From NCBI GenBank assembly GCA_028714935.1, contig JAQTLJ010000016.1:1-13865 (forward strand): a stretch of 13,865 nucleotides of DNA. The letters run 5' to 3'. The translations under genes and the position numbers were made by a program. The notes below the pieces were generated by a model that did no database searches, was not told the origin of the DNA, and worked only from the letters and a program-made list of their open reading frames with translations. Source of the DNA: Candidatus Margulisiibacteriota bacterium (GTDB taxonomy: Bacteria > Margulisbacteria > WOR-1 > O2-12-FULL-45-9). This document shows positions 5,932 to 12,929 of this stretch, piece by piece (within the stretch, counting starts at the first letter, position 1; each line of letters starts with the position of its first letter).

Positions 5932-7134
5932 TTACCTGTCCTGAAGAACAGCGATCCCGGGTAGAACCTTGCCTTCGAGGAACTCCAGCGACGCTCCGCC
6001 GCCGGTTGAGATAAACGTCATCTTATCCGCCAGGCCGGCCTTTTTCACTGCTGTCGCGGAATCGCCGCCGCCAATTATGGAAATTGCCCCATTGGCTGTC
6101 GCCTCCGCGACCGCTTTGGCAATTGCGATCGTCCCTTTGGCAAACTTGTCCATTTCAAAAACGCCCATCGGTCCGTTCCAGATGATCGTTTTGGCATCCT
6201 TGATCGCGTTGCTGAATTTGATGACCGTTTCCGGCCCGATATCCATCCCCTGCCAGCCTTCGGGGATCGTCGTGCGAGGAACAACCTGGGTTTGGGCGTC
6301 TTCGGCAAATTTATCGGCAACTACATGATCAAGCGGCAGCAGGAAAGGGACCTCCTTATCGATCGCCGCTTTTAATATCTCTTTCGCTTCCGGGATCAGT
6401 TCCGGTTCAACCAAAGAATTGCCGACATCAACGCCGCGCGCTTTAAAAAATGTATAGGCCATGCCGCCGCCGACGATCAGCGTATCTACTTTATCCAGTA
6501 AATTTTTTAATACTTCCAACTTGCCCGAGATCTTAGCCCCGCCGATGATCGCCACGAACGGATGTTTCGGATCGGCCAATGCTCCCCCGAGGAATTTCAG
6601 CTCCTTTTCGATCAGGAAGCCGGCATAGGCCGGCAGATCATGGGCGATCCCTTCGGTTGAAGCATGGGCGCGATGGACAGTGCCAAAAGCGTCAGAAACA
6701 TAGATATCCGCCAGCGCCGCCAGCTCTTTGGCGAATTTTGGGTCGTTCTTCTCTTCTTCTTTGTGGAAGCGCAGATTTTCCAGCAGCAAGACATCCCCGT
6801 CCTTCATCGCCGCAACAGCTTTCTGGACTTCGGGGCCAACACAATCCGCGGTCAACTTGACCGGTTTGCCCAGGAGCTCTGTCAGCCGCTTTTGGACCGG
6901 GGCTAAACTGAATTCCTTTTTCACCTCGCCCTTTGGCCGTCCAAGATGGGAAGCCAGGATAACCTTGGCTCCCCTCTCCAGCAAATACTTTACGGTTGGG
7001 AGCGAGGCGACTATACGTTTGTCTGAAGTGATCGTCTGCTTATCATCGAGCGGCACATTAAAATCGCAGCGGACGAAAAACTTTTTCCCCTTTATATCTT
7101 TATCGGCGATATCAGCGATCGTCTTTTTAGCCAT
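5932..7134 (-). CDS. pgk: Phosphoglycerate kinase
   Basis: The enzyme transfers the acyl phosphate of 1,3-bisphosphoglycerate to ADP, the first ATP-yielding step of lower glycolysis. The 400-residue length is normal. Motifs run in family order: VRCDFNVPL (21-29), SHLGRPKG (62-69), ENLRFH (119-124), DAFGTVHRAHAS (148-159), the hinge IGGAKISGK (197-205), GGGMAYTFF (222-230), WNGPMGVFE (319-327), GGGDSA (355-360) and STGGGASLEFLEGK (376-389). The arginines and lysines of the triose and nucleotide sites are all intact. The ATG begins two bases after the gap stop, with no convincing Shine-Dalgarno sequence, so translation is probably coupled to gap. Its stop is four bases before the tRNA gene. Triosephosphate isomerase, often beside pgk, is absent here. 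Confidence 0.98.
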   Translation of the reverse strand: MAKKTIADIADKDIKGKKFFVRCDFNVPLDDKQTITSDKRIVASLPTVKYLLERGAKVILASHLGRPKGEVKKEFSLAPVQKRLTELLGKPVKLTADCVGPEVQKAVAAMKDGDVLLLENLRFHKEEEKNDPKFAKELAALADIYVSDAFGTVHRAHASTEGIAHDLPAYAGFLIEKELKFLGGALADPKHPFVAIIGGAKISGKLEVLKNLLDKVDTLIVGGGMAYTFFKARGVDVGNSLVEPELIPEAKEILKAAIDKEVPFLLPLDHVVADKFAEDAQTQVVPRTTIPEGWQGMDIGPETVIKFSNAIKDAKTIIWNGPMGVFEMDKFAKGTIAIAKAVAEATANGAISIIGGGDSATAVKKAGLADKMTFISTGGGASLEFLEGKVLPGIAVLQDR

Positions 7135-7136
7135 GT

Positions 7137-8180
7137 TTAGAGCTTGGAGGCGATCAGCTTCAACAGGTCAACGGTCCTGCAGGAATAACCCCACTCGTTG
7201 TCATACCAGTAAACGACCTTGAAGAACCGTTTCTCGCCTTTGAGATTGTTCTGCAATGTGGCCAGTGAATCATAGATAGAAGAGCGGTCGTCATGGATAA
7301 AATCGGTGGAGACCAATTCTTCATTGCCATATCCGAGTATTCCCTTAAGATAGGTCTGGGACGCTTTCTTCATCAAGGCGTCGATCTCTTCGATCGAGCT
7401 CTCTTTGACTGAGCGGAAAGTCAGGTCAACGACAGACACGTCAGCCGTTGGTACACGAAAGGACATACCGGTCAATTTCCCTTTGGTCACAGGCAAGACT
7501 TCGCCGACCGCTTTGGCCGCGCCGGTCGTCGACGGAATAATGTTGATCGCCGCCGCCCGGCCGCCGCGCCAGTCTTTCTTTGAGGGCCCGTCAACCGTCT
7601 TCTGGGTCGCGGTGTATGAGTGGATCGTGGTCATTAAACCGGTCTCGATCCCTATCCCCTCTTTCACTATAACATGAACAAGCGGAGCAAGGCAGTTGGT
7701 GGTGCAGGAAGCATTGGAGACTATATTGTGTTTGGCCGGGTCATATTCATTGTCATTGACACCCATGACAATGGTCTTGACCTCACCTTTGCCGGGCGCA
7801 GAAATAATGACCTTTTTCGCCCCAGCAGCCAAATGCCCTTTAGCCTTCTCCGAATCGGTGAACAAACCGGTCGCCTCGATGACGATATCGACGCCCAGGT
7901 CCTTCCAGGGCAAGCCACTTGGCTCCTTGGTCGCCATAATACATTTTATCTTGTGGCCATTTACCTCCAACACATCCTCCGCCGCCGCGCTGACGCTCCC
8001 CTTGAAACGGCCGTGGATCGAATCATATTTCATCTGATAAGCAAAATACTTCGCTTCGGTAACAACATCAACCACCGCTACTACCTCAACATCTTTCCCC
8101 AATACCCCCTTATCAACCATCGCGCTCAAAACCTGCCGCCCGATCCTGCCGAAACCGTTGATCCCAACTTTAACTGCCAT
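7137..8180 (-). CDS. gap: Glyceraldehyde-3-phosphate dehydrogenase, type I, NAD-type
   Basis: The enzyme oxidises and phosphorylates glyceraldehyde 3-phosphate to 1,3-bisphosphoglycerate in the cytosol. The 347-residue chain has the NAD-binding GINGFGRIGR (6-15) with Asp38, which favours NAD over NADP, the active-site SNASCTTNCLAP (155-166, Cys159), His187 in TTIHSYTATQKT, and RGGRAAA (205-211). The later part (GKLTGMSFRVPT, SYTATQ, TLQNNL, WYDNEWGYS) and the insertion before YFAYQMKYDSIHG resemble, from memory, the glycosomal GAPDH of kinetoplastids and their bacterial relatives more than E. coli GapA. The ATG at 8178-8180 is chosen over an upstream in-frame start (at 8297) because AAAGGGG (8188-8194) lies seven bases ahead, the family begins here, and the upstream part covers the promoter. 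It heads the gap-pgk-tRNA-slipin unit. Confidence 0.98.
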   Translation of the reverse strand: MAVKVGINGFGRIGRQVLSAMVDKGVLGKDVEVVAVVDVVTEAKYFAYQMKYDSIHGRFKGSVSAAAEDVLEVNGHKIKCIMATKEPSGLPWKDLGVDIVIEATGLFTDSEKAKGHLAAGAKKVIISAPGKGEVKTIVMGVNDNEYDPAKHNIVSNASCTTNCLAPLVHVIVKEGIGIETGLMTTIHSYTATQKTVDGPSKKDWRGGRAAAINIIPSTTGAAKAVGEVLPVTKGKLTGMSFRVPTADVSVVDLTFRSVKESSIEEIDALMKKASQTYLKGILGYGNEELVSTDFIHDDRSSIYDSLATLQNNLKGEKRFFKVVYWYDNEWGYSCRTVDLLKLIASKL

Positions 8181-8199
8181 TGTTTTTCCCCTTTCTAAT

Positions 8200-8212
8200 C
8201 CCGCTGTGCGGG
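8200..8212 (-). promoter_or_regulatory. Hairpin in the 5' leader of the gap message
   Basis: CCCGC-ACA-GCGGG on the minus strand forms a five-base-pair GC stem with a three-base loop. It starts a few bases after the predicted transcription start (about 8214) and ends before the Shine-Dalgarno sequence. Such 5' hairpins can protect messages from decay; that role is inferred. On the plus strand four T follow it, but no plus-strand gene ends upstream. Confidence 0.55.
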
Positions 8213-8220
8213 TTTTCGCA

Positions 8221-8249
8221 ATTATATCATCACTGAAAAAATGCGTCAA
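8221..8249 (-). promoter_or_regulatory. Sigma-70-type promoter of gap-pgk unit
   Basis: Minus strand: -35 TTGACG (8244-8249), a 17-base spacer and a consensus -10 TATAAT (8221-8226). The predicted start near 8214 leaves a leader of about 34 bases before the gap ATG, unlike the leaderless genes nearby. It overlaps the promoter of the divergent lptC-like gene. Confidence 0.85.
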
Positions 8250-8261
8250 CGATGTTATAAT
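8233..8261 (+). promoter_or_regulatory. Extended -10 promoter of the lptC-like gene
   Basis: Plus strand: TGTTATAAT (8253-8261) is a full extended -10 element; CTGAAA (8233-8238) is a weak -35 (four of six) at 17-base spacing. Seven bases separate the -10 from the ATG at 8269, so the message is predicted to begin at the codon or one base before it. Confidence 0.65.
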
Positions 8262-8268
8262 CAAAGTA

Positions 8269-9471
8269 ATGGACGAGAACCTGACCTGGAAAATCATCTA
8301 TATCGCAGCCATCTTTTCACTGATCGTCATCGGGATCGTATATTTTTTCATCTCGCCGAGTGAATCCCCGTTCTTCACCGAAGAAAAAATGGAAAAGATC
8401 GCCGAATTCAAGGGGACCCATGTCTCCGGCAGGAAAGAAGGGAAAAAAATCTGGGAATTTTCGGCCCAAGAAGGCTGGACGACCAGAGACCGGGAGATAA
8501 CCAATTTGTCCCAGGTCGTCCGCGGAAAGATCTTCAGGGACGGGAAACTGGTTGTAACCGACCTGTTCGCTCCCAGCGCCAAAGCCTATCAACATTCTCA
8601 GATCGTTGAAGCCTTTAACCCGAGGGCCTATCTGGACCTGGGTAAAATATCCAACCCCGAAAGCCAGGACCGCAGAGAATGGACCAGAATGAAGGCCGAT
8701 TATTATCGGTACATACCGAACGAGAAGCGCTCGGAGATCACCGGCAATGTTTTCCTTTATAAAAAAGACAGCACGATCAACGCCCAAAAGATCATGATCA
8801 ACAATGAAAATAAGATCGCCGACATCTCCGACAAAATCCAGTTAAAAAGAAAAGACGGGACGCTCCGGTCAGACACACTGCGTTATTTCAGCAACGAAGA
8901 GAAGCTGGAAGCTGACGGCAACGTGCTGATCAACATTGCGGAGTCAGGGGTCAAAACCAGGGTCAAAACCAGCCATGCCTCCTTTTTCACTGATATCAAC
9001 AAAGACATGATCATTCAGGGCAGCGTTGAAGTGCTGCAGAAAACTAAGCTGGCCATCGCTCAGCACGGCATATATTCACAAAATAAGAAAGAGCTGCTGC
9101 TGCAAGGTGCGGTCAAAGCGGTTTTTGAAAAAGCCAAATCGCTCCTCAAGGAAGAATCCGCGCAGAACCTGAGAAGCCCGGAAGCCAAAAACATCTTAAA
9201 AGAAAAAACTTTTTTGACGGCTGATGAGATCGTGCTCTCCACTCACAGCGGCGACGCCAGGGCTTTTGGCTCTGTCCATGTCTATCAAAAAGGCAGGGAA
9301 GCCAAGTCTGACTCCGCTATATATAATGATAAGGATGAGACCCTGGCCCTGTCCGGCAACGTCTTCATGAAAAAAGGCAAGGAGTGGGTCAGCGCCAAAC
9401 AGGTCGTTGTCTCGGTCAAAGACGAGACCTTTACAGCGGCCGGGTCAGTTGAAGCGGAGTTTGGGCTCTAG
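8269..9471 (+). CDS. LptC/LptA (OstA-like) lipopolysaccharide transport protein
   Basis: The protein probably belongs to the periplasmic bridge that carries lipopolysaccharide from the inner to the outer membrane. The 400 residues start with one membrane anchor (about 8-28), as in LptC, and continue as many short beta strands. An LptC-like part (about 42-125, FKGTHVSGRKEGKKIWEF onward) is followed by repeated LptA/OstA-type units with the signature G-(N/S/A)-V: ITGNVFLYKK (157-166), EADGNVLI (214-221), IQGSVEVLQ (249-257), LQGAVKAVF (278-286), AFGSVHVYQ (332-340), LSGNVFMKK (361-369) and AAGSVEAEF (390-398). LptC alone is near 190 residues, so this looks like LptC and LptA in one chain. The ATG at 8269 is chosen because the membrane anchor follows it and the promoter lies just upstream; a longer in-frame start would cross the gap start region. 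Confidence 0.8.
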   Translation: MDENLTWKIIYIAAIFSLIVIGIVYFFISPSESPFFTEEKMEKIAEFKGTHVSGRKEGKKIWEFSAQEGWTTRDREITNLSQVVRGKIFRDGKLVVTDLFAPSAKAYQHSQIVEAFNPRAYLDLGKISNPESQDRREWTRMKADYYRYIPNEKRSEITGNVFLYKKDSTINAQKIMINNENKIADISDKIQLKRKDGTLRSDTLRYFSNEEKLEADGNVLINIAESGVKTRVKTSHASFFTDINKDMIIQGSVEVLQKTKLAIAQHGIYSQNKKELLLQGAVKAVFEKAKSLLKEESAQNLRSPEAKNILKEKTFLTADEIVLSTHSGDARAFGSVHVYQKGREAKSDSAIYNDKDETLALSGNVFMKKGKEWVSAKQVVVSVKDETFTAAGSVEAEFGL

Positions 9472-10706
9472 AAGATCAGCTTCTGCCGGCGCATGCAGAC
9501 GCTTTGCAATATCCCCAGCGAGATCATGTTCATCAAAAGCGCCGTCCCGCCAAAACTGACAAAAGGGAGCGGGATCCCCACGACCGGCAGGAGCCCAAGC
9601 GTCATGCCGATATTGGCAATCACGTGAAAACTGGCCATAACAGCTACCCCGGAGGCTAACATGTAACCGAAAAGGTCGGCCGCCTCAACAGCGATCGTAA
9701 ACGCCCGCCAGACAATAATAAGGAGCAGCGCGACCACTGCCGCCGAACCGATAAAACCAAACTCCTCCCCGATCACTGAAAAGATAAAATCGGAATACTG
9801 CTCCGGAATGAACTGGAGCTGCGTCTGCGTCCCATGCAGGAATCCTTTGCCGAACAAACCGCCGCTCCCGATCGCGATTTTCGATTGCAGGCTGTGGTAC
9901 CCTGCCCCGTACGGGTCAAGGCCTGGGTTCAAGAAAGCCAGGATCCGTTTCTGCTGGTAAGCCTTGAGCATTCCCCAAATGAAAGGGACAGCTACCCCCA
10001 CCGCGATATTAACCCCTAAAACAAGTATCCAATCCCAAAGAGAAGCCCGGGAAAGGAACAAAACAAGGACAAGCACCAAAAGATAAGCGACCCAAAGATA
10101 AATGACCGGCCGGAACAGGATCGACAACAGCGGTGTCACTAAAAGTATCAGCAGCTTCGGCGACGACCAGGCAGAAGTCAGCATACCGAGCAGGATAAAG
10201 AAAAAAACCAGCGCGGTCCCCAGATCGGGCTGTTTAAAGATCAGCAAAAAGGGCGCTCCGACCATCGCCAACAGAAAAATCGGGTCCCATAAACCTTTCA
10301 ACTTCACGCGCTTTGATAAAAACAAGGCTAAGCTTATGACCAGGAAGATCTTCGATAGTTCTGACGGTTGAAAAGAAAAAGGCCCAAATTGAAACCAGCG
10401 CTGCGCCCCCTGGCTGCTGATCCCGCCGAAAAGCACGACCGCCAGCATGAAAATCATTATGCCGTAAAAATACGGCGCCGCTCTTTTTAGATGCTGGTAA
10501 TCCAGATAGGTGAAGATCGCCAATCCGACCCCGCCAATTAAAATGGAACTAAGCTGGCGTTTCACATAAAGCAGAGCATCGCCGCCCAGTTTGATCTGCA
10601 TTGAATAAGTACAGCTGAAGATCGCAAAGAGGCCGACCAGCACAAGGCCCCCGGCCGCTGACCAGAGCCAGGGGTCGGAAAGTTTGAGCATACGGAAATT
10701 GATCAT
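9468..10706 (-). CDS. rodA: Peptidoglycan glycosyltransferase RodA (SEDS family)
   Basis: RodA polymerises lipid II during cell elongation, working with a class B penicillin-binding protein. The 412-residue protein has about ten membrane segments. SEDS motifs are present: GAQRWFQFGPFSFQPSELSK (100-119), KQPDLGTA (158-165), FLNPGLDPYGAGYH (258-271, with the catalytic-loop Asp264), KGFLHGTQTQLQFIPEQYSD (287-306), SVIGEEFGFIG (310-320) and PLPFVSFGG (379-387). The GTQTQL.FIPEQYSDFIF form points to RodA rather than FtsW. The ATG overlaps the trpE stop as ATGA, so translation is coupled; there is no Shine-Dalgarno sequence. A second ATG six codons in is possible. The stop shares the palindrome CTAG with the stop of the convergent lptC-like gene. 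No penicillin-binding protein gene is adjacent. Confidence 0.95.
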   Translation of the reverse strand: MINFRMLKLSDPWLWSAAGGLVLVGLFAIFSCTYSMQIKLGGDALLYVKRQLSSILIGGVGLAIFTYLDYQHLKRAAPYFYGIMIFMLAVVLFGGISSQGAQRWFQFGPFSFQPSELSKIFLVISLALFLSKRVKLKGLWDPIFLLAMVGAPFLLIFKQPDLGTALVFFFILLGMLTSAWSSPKLLILLVTPLLSILFRPVIYLWVAYLLVLVLVLFLSRASLWDWILVLGVNIAVGVAVPFIWGMLKAYQQKRILAFLNPGLDPYGAGYHSLQSKIAIGSGGLFGKGFLHGTQTQLQFIPEQYSDFIFSVIGEEFGFIGSAAVVALLLIIVWRAFTIAVEAADLFGYMLASGVAVMASFHVIANIGMTLGLLPVVGIPLPFVSFGGTALLMNMISLGILQSVCMRRQKLIF

Positions 10707-12118
10707 GAGGTCAGTTCGATCGCCCGCAACATGGCCGTAGCTTTATTGACAGTTTCTTTATATTCCTGGGAAGGGACTGAATCCGCCACAATGCCCGCCC
10801 CGACCTGGATATAAGCTTTTTTGCCCTTGAACAAGATTGTCCTGATCGTGATGCAGGTATCAAGCTCCCCGGAAAAGCCGAAGTAGCCGACACAGCCGGC
10901 GTACGGTCCGCGCCTGACATTTTCCAATTCGTCAATGATCTCCATCGCCCTGACTTTGGGCGCGCCGGAAACCGTCCCGGCGGGGAAAGTTGCCATCAGC
11001 AGATCAACGGCATCTTTAGTCTTTTTCAGCCTGCCGGTTACATTGCTGACAATATGCATGACATGAGAATATTTTTCGATCACCATCTCTTCGGTGACCT
11101 TAACGCTGCCAAATTCGCAGACCCGTCCCAGATCATTGCGCCCCAGATCAACCAGCATGAGATGTTCGGCCCGTTCTTTGACCGACGCCAGCAGCTCTTT
11201 AGCCAGTTTCTTGTCTTCCTGCTCATTGACGCCGCGCCTTCTCGTGCCGGCGATCGGCCGAACGGTCGCCTCGCCCCCTTCAAATCTGACCATGACTTCC
11301 GGGGAAGAGCCGGCAACCTTGAGTTCACCCAGGCGGAGATAATACATGTACGGCGAAGGGTTGATCGTCCGGAGGACGCGATAGACATTAAAGGGGTCAG
11401 CCGAACAAGCCGTTTCAAACCTCTGCGACAGCACGACCTGGATAACATCTCCGGCCCTGATATGGTCTTTGGCCTTTTTGACGATCGCCTCATACTGTTT
11501 TTGTGTCATGTTGGAATTGATCGGCAACTTGCTTCGGGTCGAGAGCGGGATCTCAAGCTCCTCTTGCTCAAGCTTTAACGGTTTTTTTAATTTTCTTTCG
11601 AGCTGATCGATCTTCAGGCAGGCTTCCTTATATGCTTTCCCGGGATTGCCTTTGACCTCGGCGTTGGAAATAATGATGATCTTATGTTTTAAATGATCAA
11701 AGGCCAGGATGGTGTCGGTCAGAATAAAAAGCAGCGGTGGGAGCTTCAGGTCATCAGGATTTTTATCAGGGATATCTTCGATCTCCCTGATCATGTCATA
11801 GCCGACATAACCGACCAGCCCGCCGTGGAACCTGGGCAAACCTTCAACCTTGACCGGCTTGTATTGACGCAACAACTCGCGGATCTCTTCAAGCGACCCG
11901 AGACTGGCGACTCGTGACTCGTGACTTGCCCCCAGAAAGGAGTAACGGGCGATCTTCTCGCCACCCTCAACCGACTCCAGCAAAAACGAATATTTATCTT
12001 CGATCTTTCTATAAGCCGAAACGGGCGTTTCCATATCGGCCACGATCTCTTTGTAGACCGGGATCAGGTTGCCTCTTTTTGACAGTCTGATAAACTCTTG
12101 TTTATTTGGGTAATACAT
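10703..12118 (-). CDS. trpE: Anthranilate synthase component I
   Basis: TrpE converts chorismate to anthranilate, the first step of tryptophan synthesis, with ammonia from a TrpG partner not seen here. The 471-residue protein has the N-terminal regulatory domain with LLES (47-50), the tryptophan-binding motif, and PRFHGGLVGYVGYD (95-108). The chorismate-binding domain has GDVIQVVLSQRF (223-234), AGSSPE (269-274), RPIAGTRRRG (287-296), HLMLVDLGRNDLGRV (319-333), TFPAGTVSGAPK (377-388) and GPYAGCVGYFGFSG (404-417). PIAGT, with Ala where PabB has Lys, separates it from aminodeoxychorismate synthase. The ATG at 12116-12118 (MYYPNKQEF) is the usual family start; a TTG four codons earlier is less likely. 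It overlaps ispA by 17 bases. A 7-base repeat array encodes residues about 65-75, where normal family sequence is shortened. Confidence 0.96.
   Translation of the reverse strand: MYYPNKQEFIRLSKRGNLIPVYKEIVADMETPVSAYRKIEDKYSFLLESVEGGEKIARYSFLGASHESRVASLGSLEEIRELLRQYKPVKVEGLPRFHGGLVGYVGYDMIREIEDIPDKNPDDLKLPPLLFILTDTILAFDHLKHKIIIISNAEVKGNPGKAYKEACLKIDQLERKLKKPLKLEQEELEIPLSTRSKLPINSNMTQKQYEAIVKKAKDHIRAGDVIQVVLSQRFETACSADPFNVYRVLRTINPSPYMYYLRLGELKVAGSSPEVMVRFEGGEATVRPIAGTRRRGVNEQEDKKLAKELLASVKERAEHLMLVDLGRNDLGRVCEFGSVKVTEEMVIEKYSHVMHIVSNVTGRLKKTKDAVDLLMATFPAGTVSGAPKVRAMEIIDELENVRRGPYAGCVGYFGFSGELDTCITIRTILFKGKKAYIQVGAGIVADSVPSQEYKETVNKATAMLRAIELTS
11895..11926. repeat. 7-base tandem repeat inside trpE
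   Basis: On the plus strand the array reads GACCCGA, GACTGGC, GACTCGT, GACTCGT, GACT: two exact units, two degenerate ones and a partial one. It keeps the trpE frame and encodes the segment HESRVASLG on the minus strand. Confidence 0.85.
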
Positions 12119-12929
12119 ATAAGTCCACAATCCCTCTTAAAAGCTCGGCTTGCCTGCCAAAAACCGTCAGGGTCTCGAGCGCCCGCTTTTTTTCCTCCGC
12201 GACCATTTTTTTCGATCTCTCCAGGCCGATCAAATAAGGAAAACCCTTTTTAATGTCAGCTTTTACCGGCTTCCCCAGGTGTTTTGCCGTCGCTGTGGCA
12301 TCAAGTATATCATCGGCAATTTGAAAGGCAAGGCCGAGATGCTCCGCGTACTTGGTTAAGGCTTTAACTTTGGAGGAAGAAGCCTGACAAATCCGCGCTG
12401 TTCCTCTGACGCAAGCTTTGAGCAGGGCCCCTGTCTTCCATTTATGGATCGCCTTCAGTTCCTTAAGGGATGTTTTTAGCTTTGCTGATTCAACATCAGC
12501 CACCTGCCCCTCAACCACTTCCAAGAGCGCGTTAGACAATTCCTTTACCGCTTCGGGCTGATCGGCAATGACTTTAAAAGCCAGTGTATTCAACGCGTCG
12601 CCGGCAAGAATGGCCAGGGCTTCGCCATAAACCTTGTGGCTGGTAGGTTTTCCCCTTCTTAGATCTGAATCATCCATCGCCGGCAAGTCGTCATGGATAA
12701 GGGTAAAAGTGTGGATCAGCTCAACGGCACACGCATAAGGTAAAACTCTTTTCTCAGAACAACCAAGCGCCCTGGCTGTCGCCAGGCAAAGCAACGGGCG
12801 GAAACGTTTTCCGCCGGCAAACACTGAATAACACATCGCCCTGGCCAGTTTGCCTTTAGTGGGCAAATAACGGGACAACTCGTGGTCAACAAGCCGTTTA
12901 CCGCCTGACAGTAACACCTTTACGTTCAA
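12102..12929 (-). CDS. ispA: Polyprenyl (farnesyl/geranylgeranyl-type) diphosphate synthase
   Basis: A short-chain trans-prenyl transferase that joins isopentenyl diphosphate to allylic diphosphates. The 275-residue protein has GGKRFRP (39-45), the first Asp-rich motif DDLPAMDD (80-87) followed by DLRRGKPTSH, AGDAL (109-113), and the second Asp-rich motif FQIADDILD (202-210) with LGKPVKAD (218-225). The x(4) spacing in the first motif is the bacterial FPP-synthase form, and aromatic Phe75, five residues before it, favours a C15 product; C20 cannot be excluded. The region after the second motif (DIKKGFPYLIGL) is a few residues shorter than usual, without the KxTYP form. The start is TTG at 12927-12929, chosen because AAGGA lies five bases upstream; it overlaps hisF by 32 bases. 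The C end overlaps trpE. No dxs or xseB is adjacent. Confidence 0.9.
   Translation of the reverse strand: MNVKVLLSGGKRLVDHELSRYLPTKGKLARAMCYSVFAGGKRFRPLLCLATARALGCSEKRVLPYACAVELIHTFTLIHDDLPAMDDSDLRRGKPTSHKVYGEALAILAGDALNTLAFKVIADQPEAVKELSNALLEVVEGQVADVESAKLKTSLKELKAIHKWKTGALLKACVRGTARICQASSSKVKALTKYAEHLGLAFQIADDILDATATAKHLGKPVKADIKKGFPYLIGLERSKKMVAEEKKRALETLTVFGRQAELLRGIVDLYVLPK

Noticed and set aside
8200..8216. Intrinsic terminator on the plus strand (CCCGCTGTGCGGG then TTTT)
   Set aside because: The stem is only five pairs with four T, and no plus-strand gene ends upstream; it is better read as a leader hairpin of gap.
8158..8268. Longer N-terminus for the lptC-like gene
   Set aside because: It would begin inside the gap coding region and pass through its own promoter; the ATG at 8269 is followed directly by the membrane anchor.
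8181..8297. Longer N-terminus for gap, in frame from 8297
   Set aside because: The added 39 residues match no GAPDH, and they would be encoded across the -35 and -10 boxes; a good Shine-Dalgarno sequence fixes the start at 8180.
11054..11578. Plus-strand reading frame (174 codons) opposite trpE
   Set aside because: It is the antisense of highly conserved TrpE motifs and has no Shine-Dalgarno sequence or promoter.
10703..12118. PabB (aminodeoxychorismate synthase) instead of TrpE
   Set aside because: The key motif reads PIAGT, not PIKGT, and the tryptophan-binding LLES is present.
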